From NCBI GenBank assembly GCA_021773095.1, contig JAJFKR010000020.1, forward strand, positions 310,001-374,000: DNA of 64,000 nt. The letters are read 5' to 3'. This DNA is from Woeseiaceae bacterium. GTDB taxonomy: Bacteria; Pseudomonadota; Gammaproteobacteria; Steroidobacterales; Woeseiaceae. The position numbers and the translations under genes are program-made. Under the pieces are notes generated by a model. That model did not search any database, had not been told where the DNA came from, and was given only the letters and a program-made list of their open reading frames with translations. The first letter of the stretch is position 1, and each line of letters begins with the position of its first letter. Of this stretch, positions 37,122 to 45,450 are shown piece by piece.

Positions 37122-39452
37122 TTACTGGGTGAGCGTCTTGTATCTTCCGGTCGGTGATGTCGTACCGAGCTTCGCAGGCGCTTCGATGAAGTAACCCTGT
37201 ACGAAGTCCACTCCAACATCACGCAACCAGTCGAAGTCTTCCTGATGTTCGACCTGCTCCGCCACGATGCGAAATTGCATCGTTCGAGCCAGCTTGATCA
37301 TCGCCATCACCATTTCCTGGTTGACGAGATCCGTTTGCAGGTTTCGTGTGTAGGTGCCATCGATCTTCAGGTAATCAATCGGCAAGTGCTTGAGGCTTGA
37401 GAAGGAACCCAGGCCACTGCCAAAATCATCGAGCGAAAACTCGCAGCCGATGCCGTGCAATACTTCGATGAATCGTTGTGCGTGCTGAACGTTGGAGAGA
37501 ATCGCGGCTTCGGTTACCTCAAAACATATCGAGGAAGGCGCGATGCCGGATCGATCCAGCGAATCGACGACGAAGCCAAGAAACGTCTCGTCACCCAGTG
37601 TTTGGCTCGACAGATTAATTGCACAGCTGCGCCGGGCTGACAGCTTTATCTCACCGCTTGAAATGGCCCCAAGCGTCGCGTTAATCACCCATCGATCAAT
37701 TTGCGGCATCATTTGATAACGCTCTGCGGGCCGCAGGAACTGGGCAGAATCCGTCGACTGACCTCTGCTCTCACCGAGACGAATCAGGACCTCGACAGAC
37801 GGGCCGGAGTCCGCTTTTCCGGTCATCGCGATAATGGGCTGCGCGGCAAGCTCAAAGCCATCCTCATGCAATGCGGTTTGCAGTTGACGCAACCACTGAA
37901 TATCGCCCCGCTCCCGGGCTACGGCCTCGTCGCGCGCCGAGTAGACATGTACCTGCCCACGACCCTGCTGTTTCGCCATGTAACAGGCGGAATCGGCGGC
38001 ACTCATCAGGTCCTGCAGCGTGCCACTCGCGTGGCTGATCTCGATCAGACCGATTGATATGCCAATATTGAAAATCTTGTCTTTCCAGACAAAGCGATAA
38101 TTCGCCACGGCACTGCAGATATCCGTTGCGATCTGACGTGCCTTTTCGATCGGACATCCGACCAGCAGTGCGCCAAACTCATCCCCGCCCAATCGGCCGA
38201 CGAAGTCAGAATCACGGACTTCATTTTTGATCAGTACGGCAACTTCTCTCAGCATGTTGTCCCCGGCCAGGTGACCGCAGGTATCATTGACGGCTTTGAA
38301 GCGATCAAGATCCATATAAAACAACATGTGAACGGCTTCTTCAGCGTGTGCCGCATCCATGGCCTCGTCGAGACGCCGTTCAAACTCGCGACGATTGACG
38401 AGACCAGTCAGTGGATCGTGAGTCGCCTGATAAGACATCTTGCGCGTCAGTCCTCGCAGTTCACTGACATCATGGAAGACAACGACGGTTCCGGAAATAC
38501 TGTTGCCGGGCCCCCGCACGGGTGACGCCGTAATCTCTACTGAATGTTCGTGCTCTCCATCGACGCTGACCATGACAGCACGACGACCCATATTGACGCG
38601 GCGGCGCATCGCAAGGCATCGCTCTACCGGATCGCCCAATGGGCGACGATCAGCATCATCGACCAGCGTGAATAATTCGCCCACCCGGTGTCCGGCCGAA
38701 TCGTCCCGATTTGTACCAATGAGCGATTCCGCCGCAACATTCATGTAATCGATACGACCGTCGTTATCGGTGGTGATCACGCCTTCGGATATGGATTCAA
38801 GCGTGTATTGCGCCTGCCGCTTGCTGCGCGATAGCGATACCTCGAGGCTCTTGCGGTGACTGACATCCCGTGCGACGGTCAGGATCGCTCGTTGTCCGCG
38901 ATACTCGATATTGGAACTCTGCGCTTCAACCCAGAGCCCGGTCTGATTGCCGTTAATGAGTTGGATTTCAATTCGGCGCGGCGCGTTTTCTCCGGCCAGC
39001 CGCTTGGCAACCGTTTTCTTGAACAAGGCGCGATAAGCGGGTTTGACGATGTCAGCGATTTCACGCCCGACGAGTTGTGCGGGGTCCAGGCCAACCAGAC
39101 TGGCAGCCGACTCATTCGACAAAAGAATTTTCTCGTCGTGAATAATGACTATCTCCGGAAGCGTCCGCGCGAAGTCTTTGAAAAGTCTGTCCCTGCCCTG
39201 AATTTTCTCGTCGCGCTCACCGACCGCATCGAACAGTCGGTTGACGTTTTGCGCGATTCGGGCGGTTGCCGGATCATTCGGTATCGTGAGTCGATGCCCG
39301 ACCGATGCGTCTTTCGACGCTTCGAGCATTTCCTCATTCAGCCGCTGTACACGCCGCGCCAGGTTACTGCGCGAGACCCATAGCCAGACGGCGATACCGA
39401 CGGCGATTGCCGCGAGCGATGTGAGTAAGAGCGTGATGACGAAAGGCGACAT
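37122..39452 (-). CDS. PAS-GGDEF-EAL cyclic-di-GMP signalling protein
   Basis: Membrane-anchored c-di-GMP turnover enzyme of about 776 aa. It has one N-terminal membrane helix, two PAS domains (about 90-200 and 210-335), a GGDEF domain (about 340-500) and an EAL domain (about 515-765). GGDEF is intact, and an RxxD product-inhibition site (RDSD) lies five residues before it. The EAL motif reads EVL, and the other metal and catalytic blocks are present (NLSSQ, FEVTE, DDFGSG, YLKIDG, VQGYF). It could therefore both make and degrade c-di-GMP. The ATG at 39452 is preferred over TTG at 39464. The ligand sensed by the PAS domains is unknown. Confidence 0.92.
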   Translation of the reverse strand: MSPFVITLLLTSLAAIAVGIAVWLWVSRSNLARRVQRLNEEMLEASKDASVGHRLTIPNDPATARIAQNVNRLFDAVGERDEKIQGRDRLFKDFARTLPEIVIIHDEKILLSNESAASLVGLDPAQLVGREIADIVKPAYRALFKKTVAKRLAGENAPRRIEIQLINGNQTGLWVEAQSSNIEYRGQRAILTVARDVSHRKSLEVSLSRSKRQAQYTLESISEGVITTDNDGRIDYMNVAAESLIGTNRDDSAGHRVGELFTLVDDADRRPLGDPVERCLAMRRRVNMGRRAVMVSVDGEHEHSVEITASPVRGPGNSISGTVVVFHDVSELRGLTRKMSYQATHDPLTGLVNRREFERRLDEAMDAAHAEEAVHMLFYMDLDRFKAVNDTCGHLAGDNMLREVAVLIKNEVRDSDFVGRLGGDEFGALLVGCPIEKARQIATDICSAVANYRFVWKDKIFNIGISIGLIEISHASGTLQDLMSAADSACYMAKQQGRGQVHVYSARDEAVARERGDIQWLRQLQTALHEDGFELAAQPIIAMTGKADSGPSVEVLIRLGESRGQSTDSAQFLRPAERYQMMPQIDRWVINATLGAISSGEIKLSARRSCAINLSSQTLGDETFLGFVVDSLDRSGIAPSSICFEVTEAAILSNVQHAQRFIEVLHGIGCEFSLDDFGSGLGSFSSLKHLPIDYLKIDGTYTRNLQTDLVNQEMVMAMIKLARTMQFRIVAEQVEHQEDFDWLRDVGVDFVQGYFIEAPAKLGTTSPTGRYKTLTQ

Positions 39453-39464
39453 GCTAACGCCCAA

Positions 39465-39735
39465 ATCCAGATCGAAAATATCCAGATACAGTCAAGTGAG
39501 TGATGTTCATTTGTTATTATTGGGCTCAATACGCATCTCCGCGAGCGGAGATGTCGGGTATAAGAAGCTTACATAAATCAAGCATCTGTAAGCATATCCC
39601 AGCAACGTGACGTCGCCGCGGCGATTCACCATAATTCTGGAAGAGCTTCCCTTTGAAAACCCGAAATAATCGGCATAGATATCGCATATTTCGAAGTTTT
39701 TTGTTAAATTTCAGTAAATTACGGATAATATACGC
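39465..39735. other. Divergent intergenic region between the GGDEF-EAL gene and pcm
   Basis: About 270 bp, AT-rich toward the right. It contains an 8-bp perfect hairpin CATCTCCG-CGAG-CGGAGATG (39534-39553) and a TAATAT hexamer at 39726 only 5 bp before the pcm start. No ORF, tRNA or recognisable RNA is seen. Confidence 0.5.
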
Positions 39736-40386
39736 ATGAATACAGATTTTGCGCGCCAGCAAATGATAGAACAGCAAGTCCGCGCCTGGGATGTCCTTGA
39801 TGTCAATGTTCTGAACGGGCTAAGAGAAGTACCACGAGAGCTTTTCGTACCCGGGAGTTTTGCAGCACTCGCGTTCGCGGACACCGAGATCCCGATCGGC
39901 CACGGCCAAAAGATGATGACACCGACTGTCGAAGGTCGCGTTCTTCAGGCGTTAGGGCTTGTTGGCGGCGAAAATGTTCTCGAAATCGGAACCGGTAGTG
40001 GCTTCCTGACTGCGCTGCTCGCGAAATCGTCTGCCCACGTCACGAGCATCGATATCTACGAAGATTTTCTTGACGCCGCGAAGCGACGCCTCACCGCGGC
40101 CGATATCGATAACGTCGACTTGCTCATAATGGACGGCATGAAAACGCTACCTGAGGGAACATTCGACGCCATTGCTGTCACAGGATCAGTACAAATGCTC
40201 GATTCACGGTTTGTCGATGCATTGAACCCTGGAGGTCGATTATTTGTGGTTCTCGGGGATGCACCGGCCATGACTGCAACGCTCATTACGCGAACTGACG
40301 AAAATGATTGGCTTAGTGATACCCTGTTTGAGACTGATCTTGCCCCGCTGGTTAACGGCACATTGCCACCGCAGTTTTCGTTTTAG
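39736..40386 (+). CDS. pcm: Protein-L-isoaspartate O-methyltransferase family protein
   Basis: SAM-dependent methyltransferase that in its family repairs isoaspartyl residues. At 216 aa, SAM motif I is VLEIGTGSG (81-89). FVPGSFAALAFADTEIPIGHGQKMMTP is the conserved N-terminal region and DAIAVTGSV the post-motif. This tolC-linked group is somewhat divergent from canonical Pcm, so the substrate may differ. There is no clear Shine-Dalgarno before the ATG. It lies 141 nt upstream of tolC, a common neighbour. Confidence 0.85.
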   Translation: MNTDFARQQMIEQQVRAWDVLDVNVLNGLREVPRELFVPGSFAALAFADTEIPIGHGQKMMTPTVEGRVLQALGLVGGENVLEIGTGSGFLTALLAKSSAHVTSIDIYEDFLDAAKRRLTAADIDNVDLLIMDGMKTLPEGTFDAIAVTGSVQMLDSRFVDALNPGGRLFVVLGDAPAMTATLITRTDENDWLSDTLFETDLAPLVNGTLPPQFSF

Positions 40387-40527
40387 GCAAAATGTGCGTA
40401 AAAAACGAAACCAGTTGCGGGCCTGTTGCATCTAAAGTCCATCACTAGGCCATTCCAACTGGTTTAGTGATATAGTAGACTATAACACCTTTAGCCACCT
40501 GGCAGCTCAATTCCGGAACGGGAAAAG

Positions 40528-41937
40528 ATGAAAACAGTTAATAATATCAATGTGTTACTTCTTGCGCTGGGCGCTGTCACAATTTCAGGCCCGGCGAACG
40601 CCGCCTCACTACTAGAGATTTACCAGCAGGCGCTTCAGGGCGATCCTCAGATTCACGAGGCAGAAGCCAGACGACTGGCCGCCCAGGAGGCGAAACCTCA
40701 GGCCCGCGGTGTATTACTGCCACAGATTCAGGCTACGGGTGACTGGACGCAAACTGATACTTCGGGATCCAGCTTCTCGATCATTGATAGCCAGACGAGG
40801 ACATTCGAGCAAGACGCCGACAGCACAAACTGGGGGTTTGGGTTGCGACAGACTCTGTTTCGCTGGGACCAGATCGTCAACCTGAGACGCGCCGACAAAA
40901 CAGTTACGCGAGCGGAGGCCGTTCGAGAAGCGGCGCAACAGGACTTGATAGTCCGGGTCGCACAACGTTATTTTGATGTTCTTGCAGCGGAAGACCGCCT
41001 GACTTCCATAAACGCCGATCGTGAGGCGATCGCGCGCCAACTTGAGCAAGCGAAGCAACGATTCGACGTCGGCCTGATCGCAATAACCGATGTGCAGGAG
41101 TCTCAGGCCGCATACGATCAATCGGTCGCCAATGAAATCGGTGCAAAACGGACACTCGCGACAGCCCGCGAATTCCTGCGCGAAATCACGGGTGAATACG
41201 TATCGGAACTCAACGCACCCGGCGATGATTTCCCGCTCCTCACCCCTGACCCTAATAGCGAATCGAGCTGGGTAGACCTGTCGCTCCGTCAGAATCTCAG
41301 TCTTGTCGCCAGCCGGCTGGACGAAAGGCTGGCACGCGATGAAATTTCATTCCGCCGCAATGGCCACTATCCGAGCATCGATTTGGTTGCCAGCACGGGT
41401 GAAAATCAGTCGGAAGGCGATGCCATCTCAAATGGCATTCCCAGCTCGTTCGACGACACGACATCAAGAGACCAGATATCAATCCAGATAACCGTTCCAC
41501 TTTTCGCTGGCGGATATAACTCTTCACGGGTCAAAGAAGCCGTGTACCTGCACCGAGCCAGTCGTGAGCAATTACAACGCGTAACGCGCGAAACAGAACG
41601 GCAGGCCCGTGATGCCTATCTTGGCGTACTGTCCGAGATTGCGCGCGTCAACGCCCTCAAACAGGCGGTTGCTTCAAGCCGGACTGCGCTGCAGGCAACC
41701 CAGGCCGGATATGAAGTCGGTACACGTACCATCGTCGAGGTTTTGAACTCACAATTTGCGCTGTACGCCGCGATTACCAACTACTATCAGAGCCGCTACG
41801 ACTACATCATGAACGCATTGCGATTGAAGCAAGCCGCCGGATCGCTTCAGGTTCAGGACCTCGAGCAGATTGACGAATGGTTAACCGACCGGCCCGGACC
41901 AGGGCAAGTTCGACCCGATGCAAGAGAAGAGTCCTAG
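40528..41937 (+). CDS. tolC: TolC family outer membrane efflux channel
   Basis: Outer-membrane channel for type I secretion and RND/MFS efflux. At 469 aa it has a signal peptide (1-25, ending ANA). Two structural repeats of long coiled-coil helices with strand pairs follow; GLRQTLF and VPLFAGGYNSSRV mark the strand-helix transitions. Length and the pcm-tolC-waaA context fit canonical TolC. The stop overlaps the convergent waaA by 4 nt. Confidence 0.95.
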   Translation: MKTVNNINVLLLALGAVTISGPANAASLLEIYQQALQGDPQIHEAEARRLAAQEAKPQARGVLLPQIQATGDWTQTDTSGSSFSIIDSQTRTFEQDADSTNWGFGLRQTLFRWDQIVNLRRADKTVTRAEAVREAAQQDLIVRVAQRYFDVLAAEDRLTSINADREAIARQLEQAKQRFDVGLIAITDVQESQAAYDQSVANEIGAKRTLATAREFLREITGEYVSELNAPGDDFPLLTPDPNSESSWVDLSLRQNLSLVASRLDERLARDEISFRRNGHYPSIDLVASTGENQSEGDAISNGIPSSFDDTTSRDQISIQITVPLFAGGYNSSRVKEAVYLHRASREQLQRVTRETERQARDAYLGVLSEIARVNALKQAVASSRTALQATQAGYEVGTRTIVEVLNSQFALYAAITNYYQSRYDYIMNALRLKQAAGSLQVQDLEQIDEWLTDRPGPGQVRPDAREES

Positions 41938-43232
41938 GTCACCTTATGCTGCGATTCATCGTCACTTAGCAGTTGCGGCTCCAGTAATACCAGGAGCCGC
42001 TCCAGCGAGCCCCGGTTCTGCTCCAGCACAGACAGACCTTTGTTACCCATCTCTCGAGCCAGTGCAGGATCGTCTAACAAATTCGCCACGGTCACAGCCA
42101 GATCGCTGCTATCGGCGGCGACTCGACACGCGCCCAGCTCGATAAACTCCCTGGCAATTTCTTCCGCATTAAACAGATGCGGCCCGGCTACGACAGGCAA
42201 CCCCTGTGCGGCGGGCTCAAGCAGGTTGTGACCGCCAACGGGCACAAGACTGCCACCAACAAACGCGATATCACTGGCCGCATAGAACAGCGGCACCTCG
42301 CCCATCGTATCGACTAAAAAAACCTCTGTTGACGGGTCGCACGGTTTATTGGCCGTTCTCGAAATAACGCTGAACGAATGCTTTTGGATCAGAGTGCGGA
42401 CACCATCGAAACGCTCGGGATGACGTGGGACAAGCACCAGCAATAAATCCTGATACGTTTTGAGCAAAGACCGGTGCGCATCGAGGACCTGTTCTTCTTC
42501 ACCATCGTGCGTGCTCGCTGCAATCCATACACGTCGTTCACCAAAAAGCTCGGCTCTCAATCGCGCACCCTGGTCGCTGATATTCGGGTCCAGTTTGACG
42601 TCGAACTTGATGTTGCCAGTAACCCACGTTCGTACCGGATTCCCGCCAAGCTCCAGAAATCTGTCGGCATCCACCTGACTTTGCGCCGCGATAATAATTC
42701 CGTGGGACAAAGTCTCTCGAATTAGCGGTAGTAACTTGCGATATCCGGGAATCGATCGGGGGGATATTCGCGCACTAACAAGGATGAGCGGGATATTGCG
42801 AACGCCGCAACCACGATACAGATTCGGCCAAATCTCAGTTTCCATGATCAGCGCCGCGCGTGGATGCAGCGAAGAAAAAAAGCTCCGGATCGCGTGCGGA
42901 AACTCAAACGGGATATAACAATGTTCAACATTGCTGCCAAACAGCGCCGCGACTCGTGCCGCGCCGGTCGGCGTCACTGTTGTAACCACAATCTGTTGAT
43001 CCGGAAAGCGCTCGATCAATGTGTGAACCAGAGGTGCTGACGCCTGGACTTCGCCCACCGAAACAGCGTGAATCCAGATACACCGATCAAATTCCGGAAA
43101 ACCGAAGCCAAACCGTTGTGGCAGTCGATCAATGTATGAGCGGTTGCCGATACCCTTGATTAACCAGTAAAACGCGAACGGTATCAGTAACAGATAGGTC
43201 AGCAGATTATAAAAAAAGCGCACTGGTACCAA
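41934..43232 (-). CDS. waaA: 3-deoxy-D-manno-octulosonic acid transferase
   Basis: Adds Kdo from CMP-Kdo to lipid IVA at the cytoplasmic face of the inner membrane. At 432 aa it has an N-terminal membrane anchor (about 7-25), the GT30 start block GNRSYIDRLPQRFGF, WIHAVSVGEVQA with the catalytic Glu, and the C-terminal VGGSLVPVGGHNLLEPA. Together with kdsD, kdsC and hldE in this window it covers much of inner-core LPS synthesis. Confidence 0.95.
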   Translation of the reverse strand: MVPVRFFYNLLTYLLLIPFAFYWLIKGIGNRSYIDRLPQRFGFGFPEFDRCIWIHAVSVGEVQASAPLVHTLIERFPDQQIVVTTVTPTGAARVAALFGSNVEHCYIPFEFPHAIRSFFSSLHPRAALIMETEIWPNLYRGCGVRNIPLILVSARISPRSIPGYRKLLPLIRETLSHGIIIAAQSQVDADRFLELGGNPVRTWVTGNIKFDVKLDPNISDQGARLRAELFGERRVWIAASTHDGEEEQVLDAHRSLLKTYQDLLLVLVPRHPERFDGVRTLIQKHSFSVISRTANKPCDPSTEVFLVDTMGEVPLFYAASDIAFVGGSLVPVGGHNLLEPAAQGLPVVAGPHLFNAEEIAREFIELGACRVAADSSDLAVTVANLLDDPALAREMGNKGLSVLEQNRGSLERLLVLLEPQLLSDDESQHKVT

Positions 43233-43255
43233 GCCTGGATTGCCTTAACAAAGCA

Positions 43256-44674
43256 TTAGTCACGAAGCCTATCGATAATGCGGCTGGACGAGTGCCCGTC
43301 GCGAAACGCCAGAACACGAACCTCGCCACCGTTTTGCAATACGTCTTTCGCCCCGGCTATGTCATCGGGATTGTAGTCGCCCCCCTTGACGAGAACGTCC
43401 GGGAGCAACTCAGCGATCAGTGACGCCGGCGTGTCATCCGCGAACGGTACGACCCAATCGACTGCCGCAAGGCCGGCCAGGACTAACAGGCGGTCTTGCA
43501 GTTCATTGACCGGGCGGGAGTCGCCTTTGAGGCGGCGCACCGAGGCGTCGTCATTCACCGCTACGATCAGACGGTCGCCGAGGCCCTTCGCCTCTTCGAG
43601 ATAAGACACATGGCCCGCGTGCAGCACGTCGAAACAACCATTGGTCATGATGAGTCGCTCGCCTCGATCGCGTGACTCCTGCACCATCAGTTTGAGCTCT
43701 TCGAGTCCAACCAGGCCACGACCACCCTGGCCGCGTTGATGCAGCGATATGCTGATTTCACCGGGCGTGACCGCTGCGACACCAATCTTGCGTACCACCA
43801 GTCCGGCGGCAATATTGGCTAGTGCAGCGGCCGAAGCGAAGTCCTTACCACTTGCAACGGCTCCTGCCAGCGTTGCAATTACGGTATCGCCCGCGCCCGT
43901 TACATCGAACACTTCGCGAGCTTGCGCCCTTAGGAAAAGCGGCTCCATATCGGCCTCCAACAGCAGCATTCCTTTTTCGCTGCGGGTGATCAGCAATGCA
44001 TTCATTTCCAGATCATCGAGCATCTTTCGCGCCTGGCTCACGAGCTCGTTTTCGCTCTCGCAGACGCCGACGACCGCTTCAAATTCGGCCTGGTTCGGCG
44101 TGAGTACGGTCGCACCACGGTAGCGGCTGAAATCATCGCCTTTCGGATCAACCAGAACAGGCACACCGGCCTCGCGAGATGCCGTGATCATCTTCGCGAT
44201 ATCGGCCAACGTACCCTTGCCGTAGTCCGACAAGACCACAGCACCGGCATCCTTTATGGACTTTTGCAATACACTGACGATCGCGTCGCCCGGCATCGCG
44301 GCGACTCTTTCCTGATCGAGACGGATCAGTTGTTGCCCACGACTTTGTACTCGTGTTTTGGTGATGGTCGGTCTGTCCTGGACACGATGAAAATCGCAGC
44401 GAATATCCCGACTTTCCAGAATTTCCTGCAGGGAATCGCCCGCGCCGTCTTTACCAACAACGCCGACGAGGCGTGTTGGTACACCCAGTCTCGCCAGGTT
44501 GACTGCAACATTGGCAGCACCGCCCGGACGATCGTCAGTTTTCTGTACATGAACAACCGGCACGGGAGCCTCCGGAGAAATCCGTGCAGTTGATCCGAAC
44601 AGGTAGCGGTCGAGCATCACGTCGCCGGCCACGACGACGTGTGTCTTTGAAAAATCAGGAATTGTTATAGCCAC
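43256..44674 (-). CDS. hldE: Bifunctional heptose 7-phosphate kinase / heptose 1-phosphate adenylyltransferase
   Basis: Two steps of ADP-L-glycero-D-manno-heptose synthesis in one protein. At 472 aa, the N-terminal ribokinase-type domain (1 to about 315) has RPGGAANVAVNLARLG and the ATP/anion site DVTGAGDTV. The C-terminal nucleotidyltransferase domain (about 340-472) has TNGCFDVLHAGHVSYL with the HxGH motif. The fusion matches E. coli HldE (477 aa). It lies 23 nt from waaA in the same direction. Confidence 0.96.
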   Translation of the reverse strand: MAITIPDFSKTHVVVAGDVMLDRYLFGSTARISPEAPVPVVHVQKTDDRPGGAANVAVNLARLGVPTRLVGVVGKDGAGDSLQEILESRDIRCDFHRVQDRPTITKTRVQSRGQQLIRLDQERVAAMPGDAIVSVLQKSIKDAGAVVLSDYGKGTLADIAKMITASREAGVPVLVDPKGDDFSRYRGATVLTPNQAEFEAVVGVCESENELVSQARKMLDDLEMNALLITRSEKGMLLLEADMEPLFLRAQAREVFDVTGAGDTVIATLAGAVASGKDFASAAALANIAAGLVVRKIGVAAVTPGEISISLHQRGQGGRGLVGLEELKLMVQESRDRGERLIMTNGCFDVLHAGHVSYLEEAKGLGDRLIVAVNDDASVRRLKGDSRPVNELQDRLLVLAGLAAVDWVVPFADDTPASLIAELLPDVLVKGGDYNPDDIAGAKDVLQNGGEVRVLAFRDGHSSSRIIDRLRD

Positions 44675-44729
44675 GCGCGGACTTTATCACGATCGCCCTG
44701 CATAGGGCGGCTAGCCGAGGGTGATCAAA

Positions 44730-45437
44730 CTACCCGCACTTCGAATCACCGCACGACAGACAGGTCTGGCATCCATCCATCATGATCACCGCCGCTGTAC
44801 TGCACTTGCCGCAAAGTTGTGCGCCTTCCGGATAGGACGTGTCAGAAAATGCATCCTGCTGCTTTTTTGACTCTTCGAATTCAGCACGCTTTTCATCAAT
44901 GAGCTGTTTTTGTTTCGCATCAAGCTCCGGTGCGGCCAGCAAACCGATCATTATCAGGTGCTTTTCAACGATGTAGCCGAGCTCGGCGATGATCGATGGC
45001 ATGAATTTGCCACCGGCTTGCCAGTAACCGCCACGAGGGTCAAATACAGCCTTCAGCTCCTCAACCAGGAAGGTAACATCGCCGCCCTTGCGGAACACGG
45101 CTGAGATAATTCGGGTCAGCGCGACGATCCACTGATAGTGATCGAGATTCTTGGAATTGATGAATATCTCGAATGGCCGGCGCTTTTCGTGTTCAGTGCC
45201 TTCATTGAGAATGATGTCGTTAATCGTGACGTACATGGCGTGATCCGATATCGGTGTCTTCACCTTGTAGGTTGAGCCGACCAGCATCTCCGGACGTTCC
45301 AGCTTCTCGTGCATGCGTATGACTTCGGCACGATCTCCGCCGCCGCCTTCACGTTTGAACTCTCGCTTTACTTCTTTTTCCGGCGCTTCGGGTTGATTCA
45401 CCGCGTAGCCCACAATTTTTTTATCGACTTTGATCAT
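44730..45437 (-). CDS. nrdJ: Class II ribonucleotide reductase, C-terminal subunit (NrdJb)
   Basis: C-terminal half of a split adenosylcobalamin-dependent ribonucleotide reductase. At 235 aa it has the TSCPD-type region (YVTINDIILNEGTEHEKRRPFEIFINSK) and a C-terminal cysteine cluster (CGKCSTAAV, CQTCLSCGDSKCG) that may act as the thiol shuttle re-reducing the active site and/or bind zinc. It starts 13 nt after the NrdJa stop. A split NrdJab is known from Pseudomonas aeruginosa, so this is an established arrangement, not a frameshift. Confidence 0.9.
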   Translation of the reverse strand: MIKVDKKIVGYAVNQPEAPEKEVKREFKREGGGGDRAEVIRMHEKLERPEMLVGSTYKVKTPISDHAMYVTINDIILNEGTEHEKRRPFEIFINSKNLDHYQWIVALTRIISAVFRKGGDVTFLVEELKAVFDPRGGYWQAGGKFMPSIIAELGYIVEKHLIMIGLLAAPELDAKQKQLIDEKRAEFEESKKQQDAFSDTSYPEGAQLCGKCSTAAVIMMDGCQTCLSCGDSKCG

Positions 45438-45450
45438 CTGACACTACCGT

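Noticed and set aside
45438..45450. Possible frameshift joining the two nrdJ pieces
   Set aside because: The two proteins have proper starts and stops 13 nt apart, and a split NrdJab is an established arrangement.
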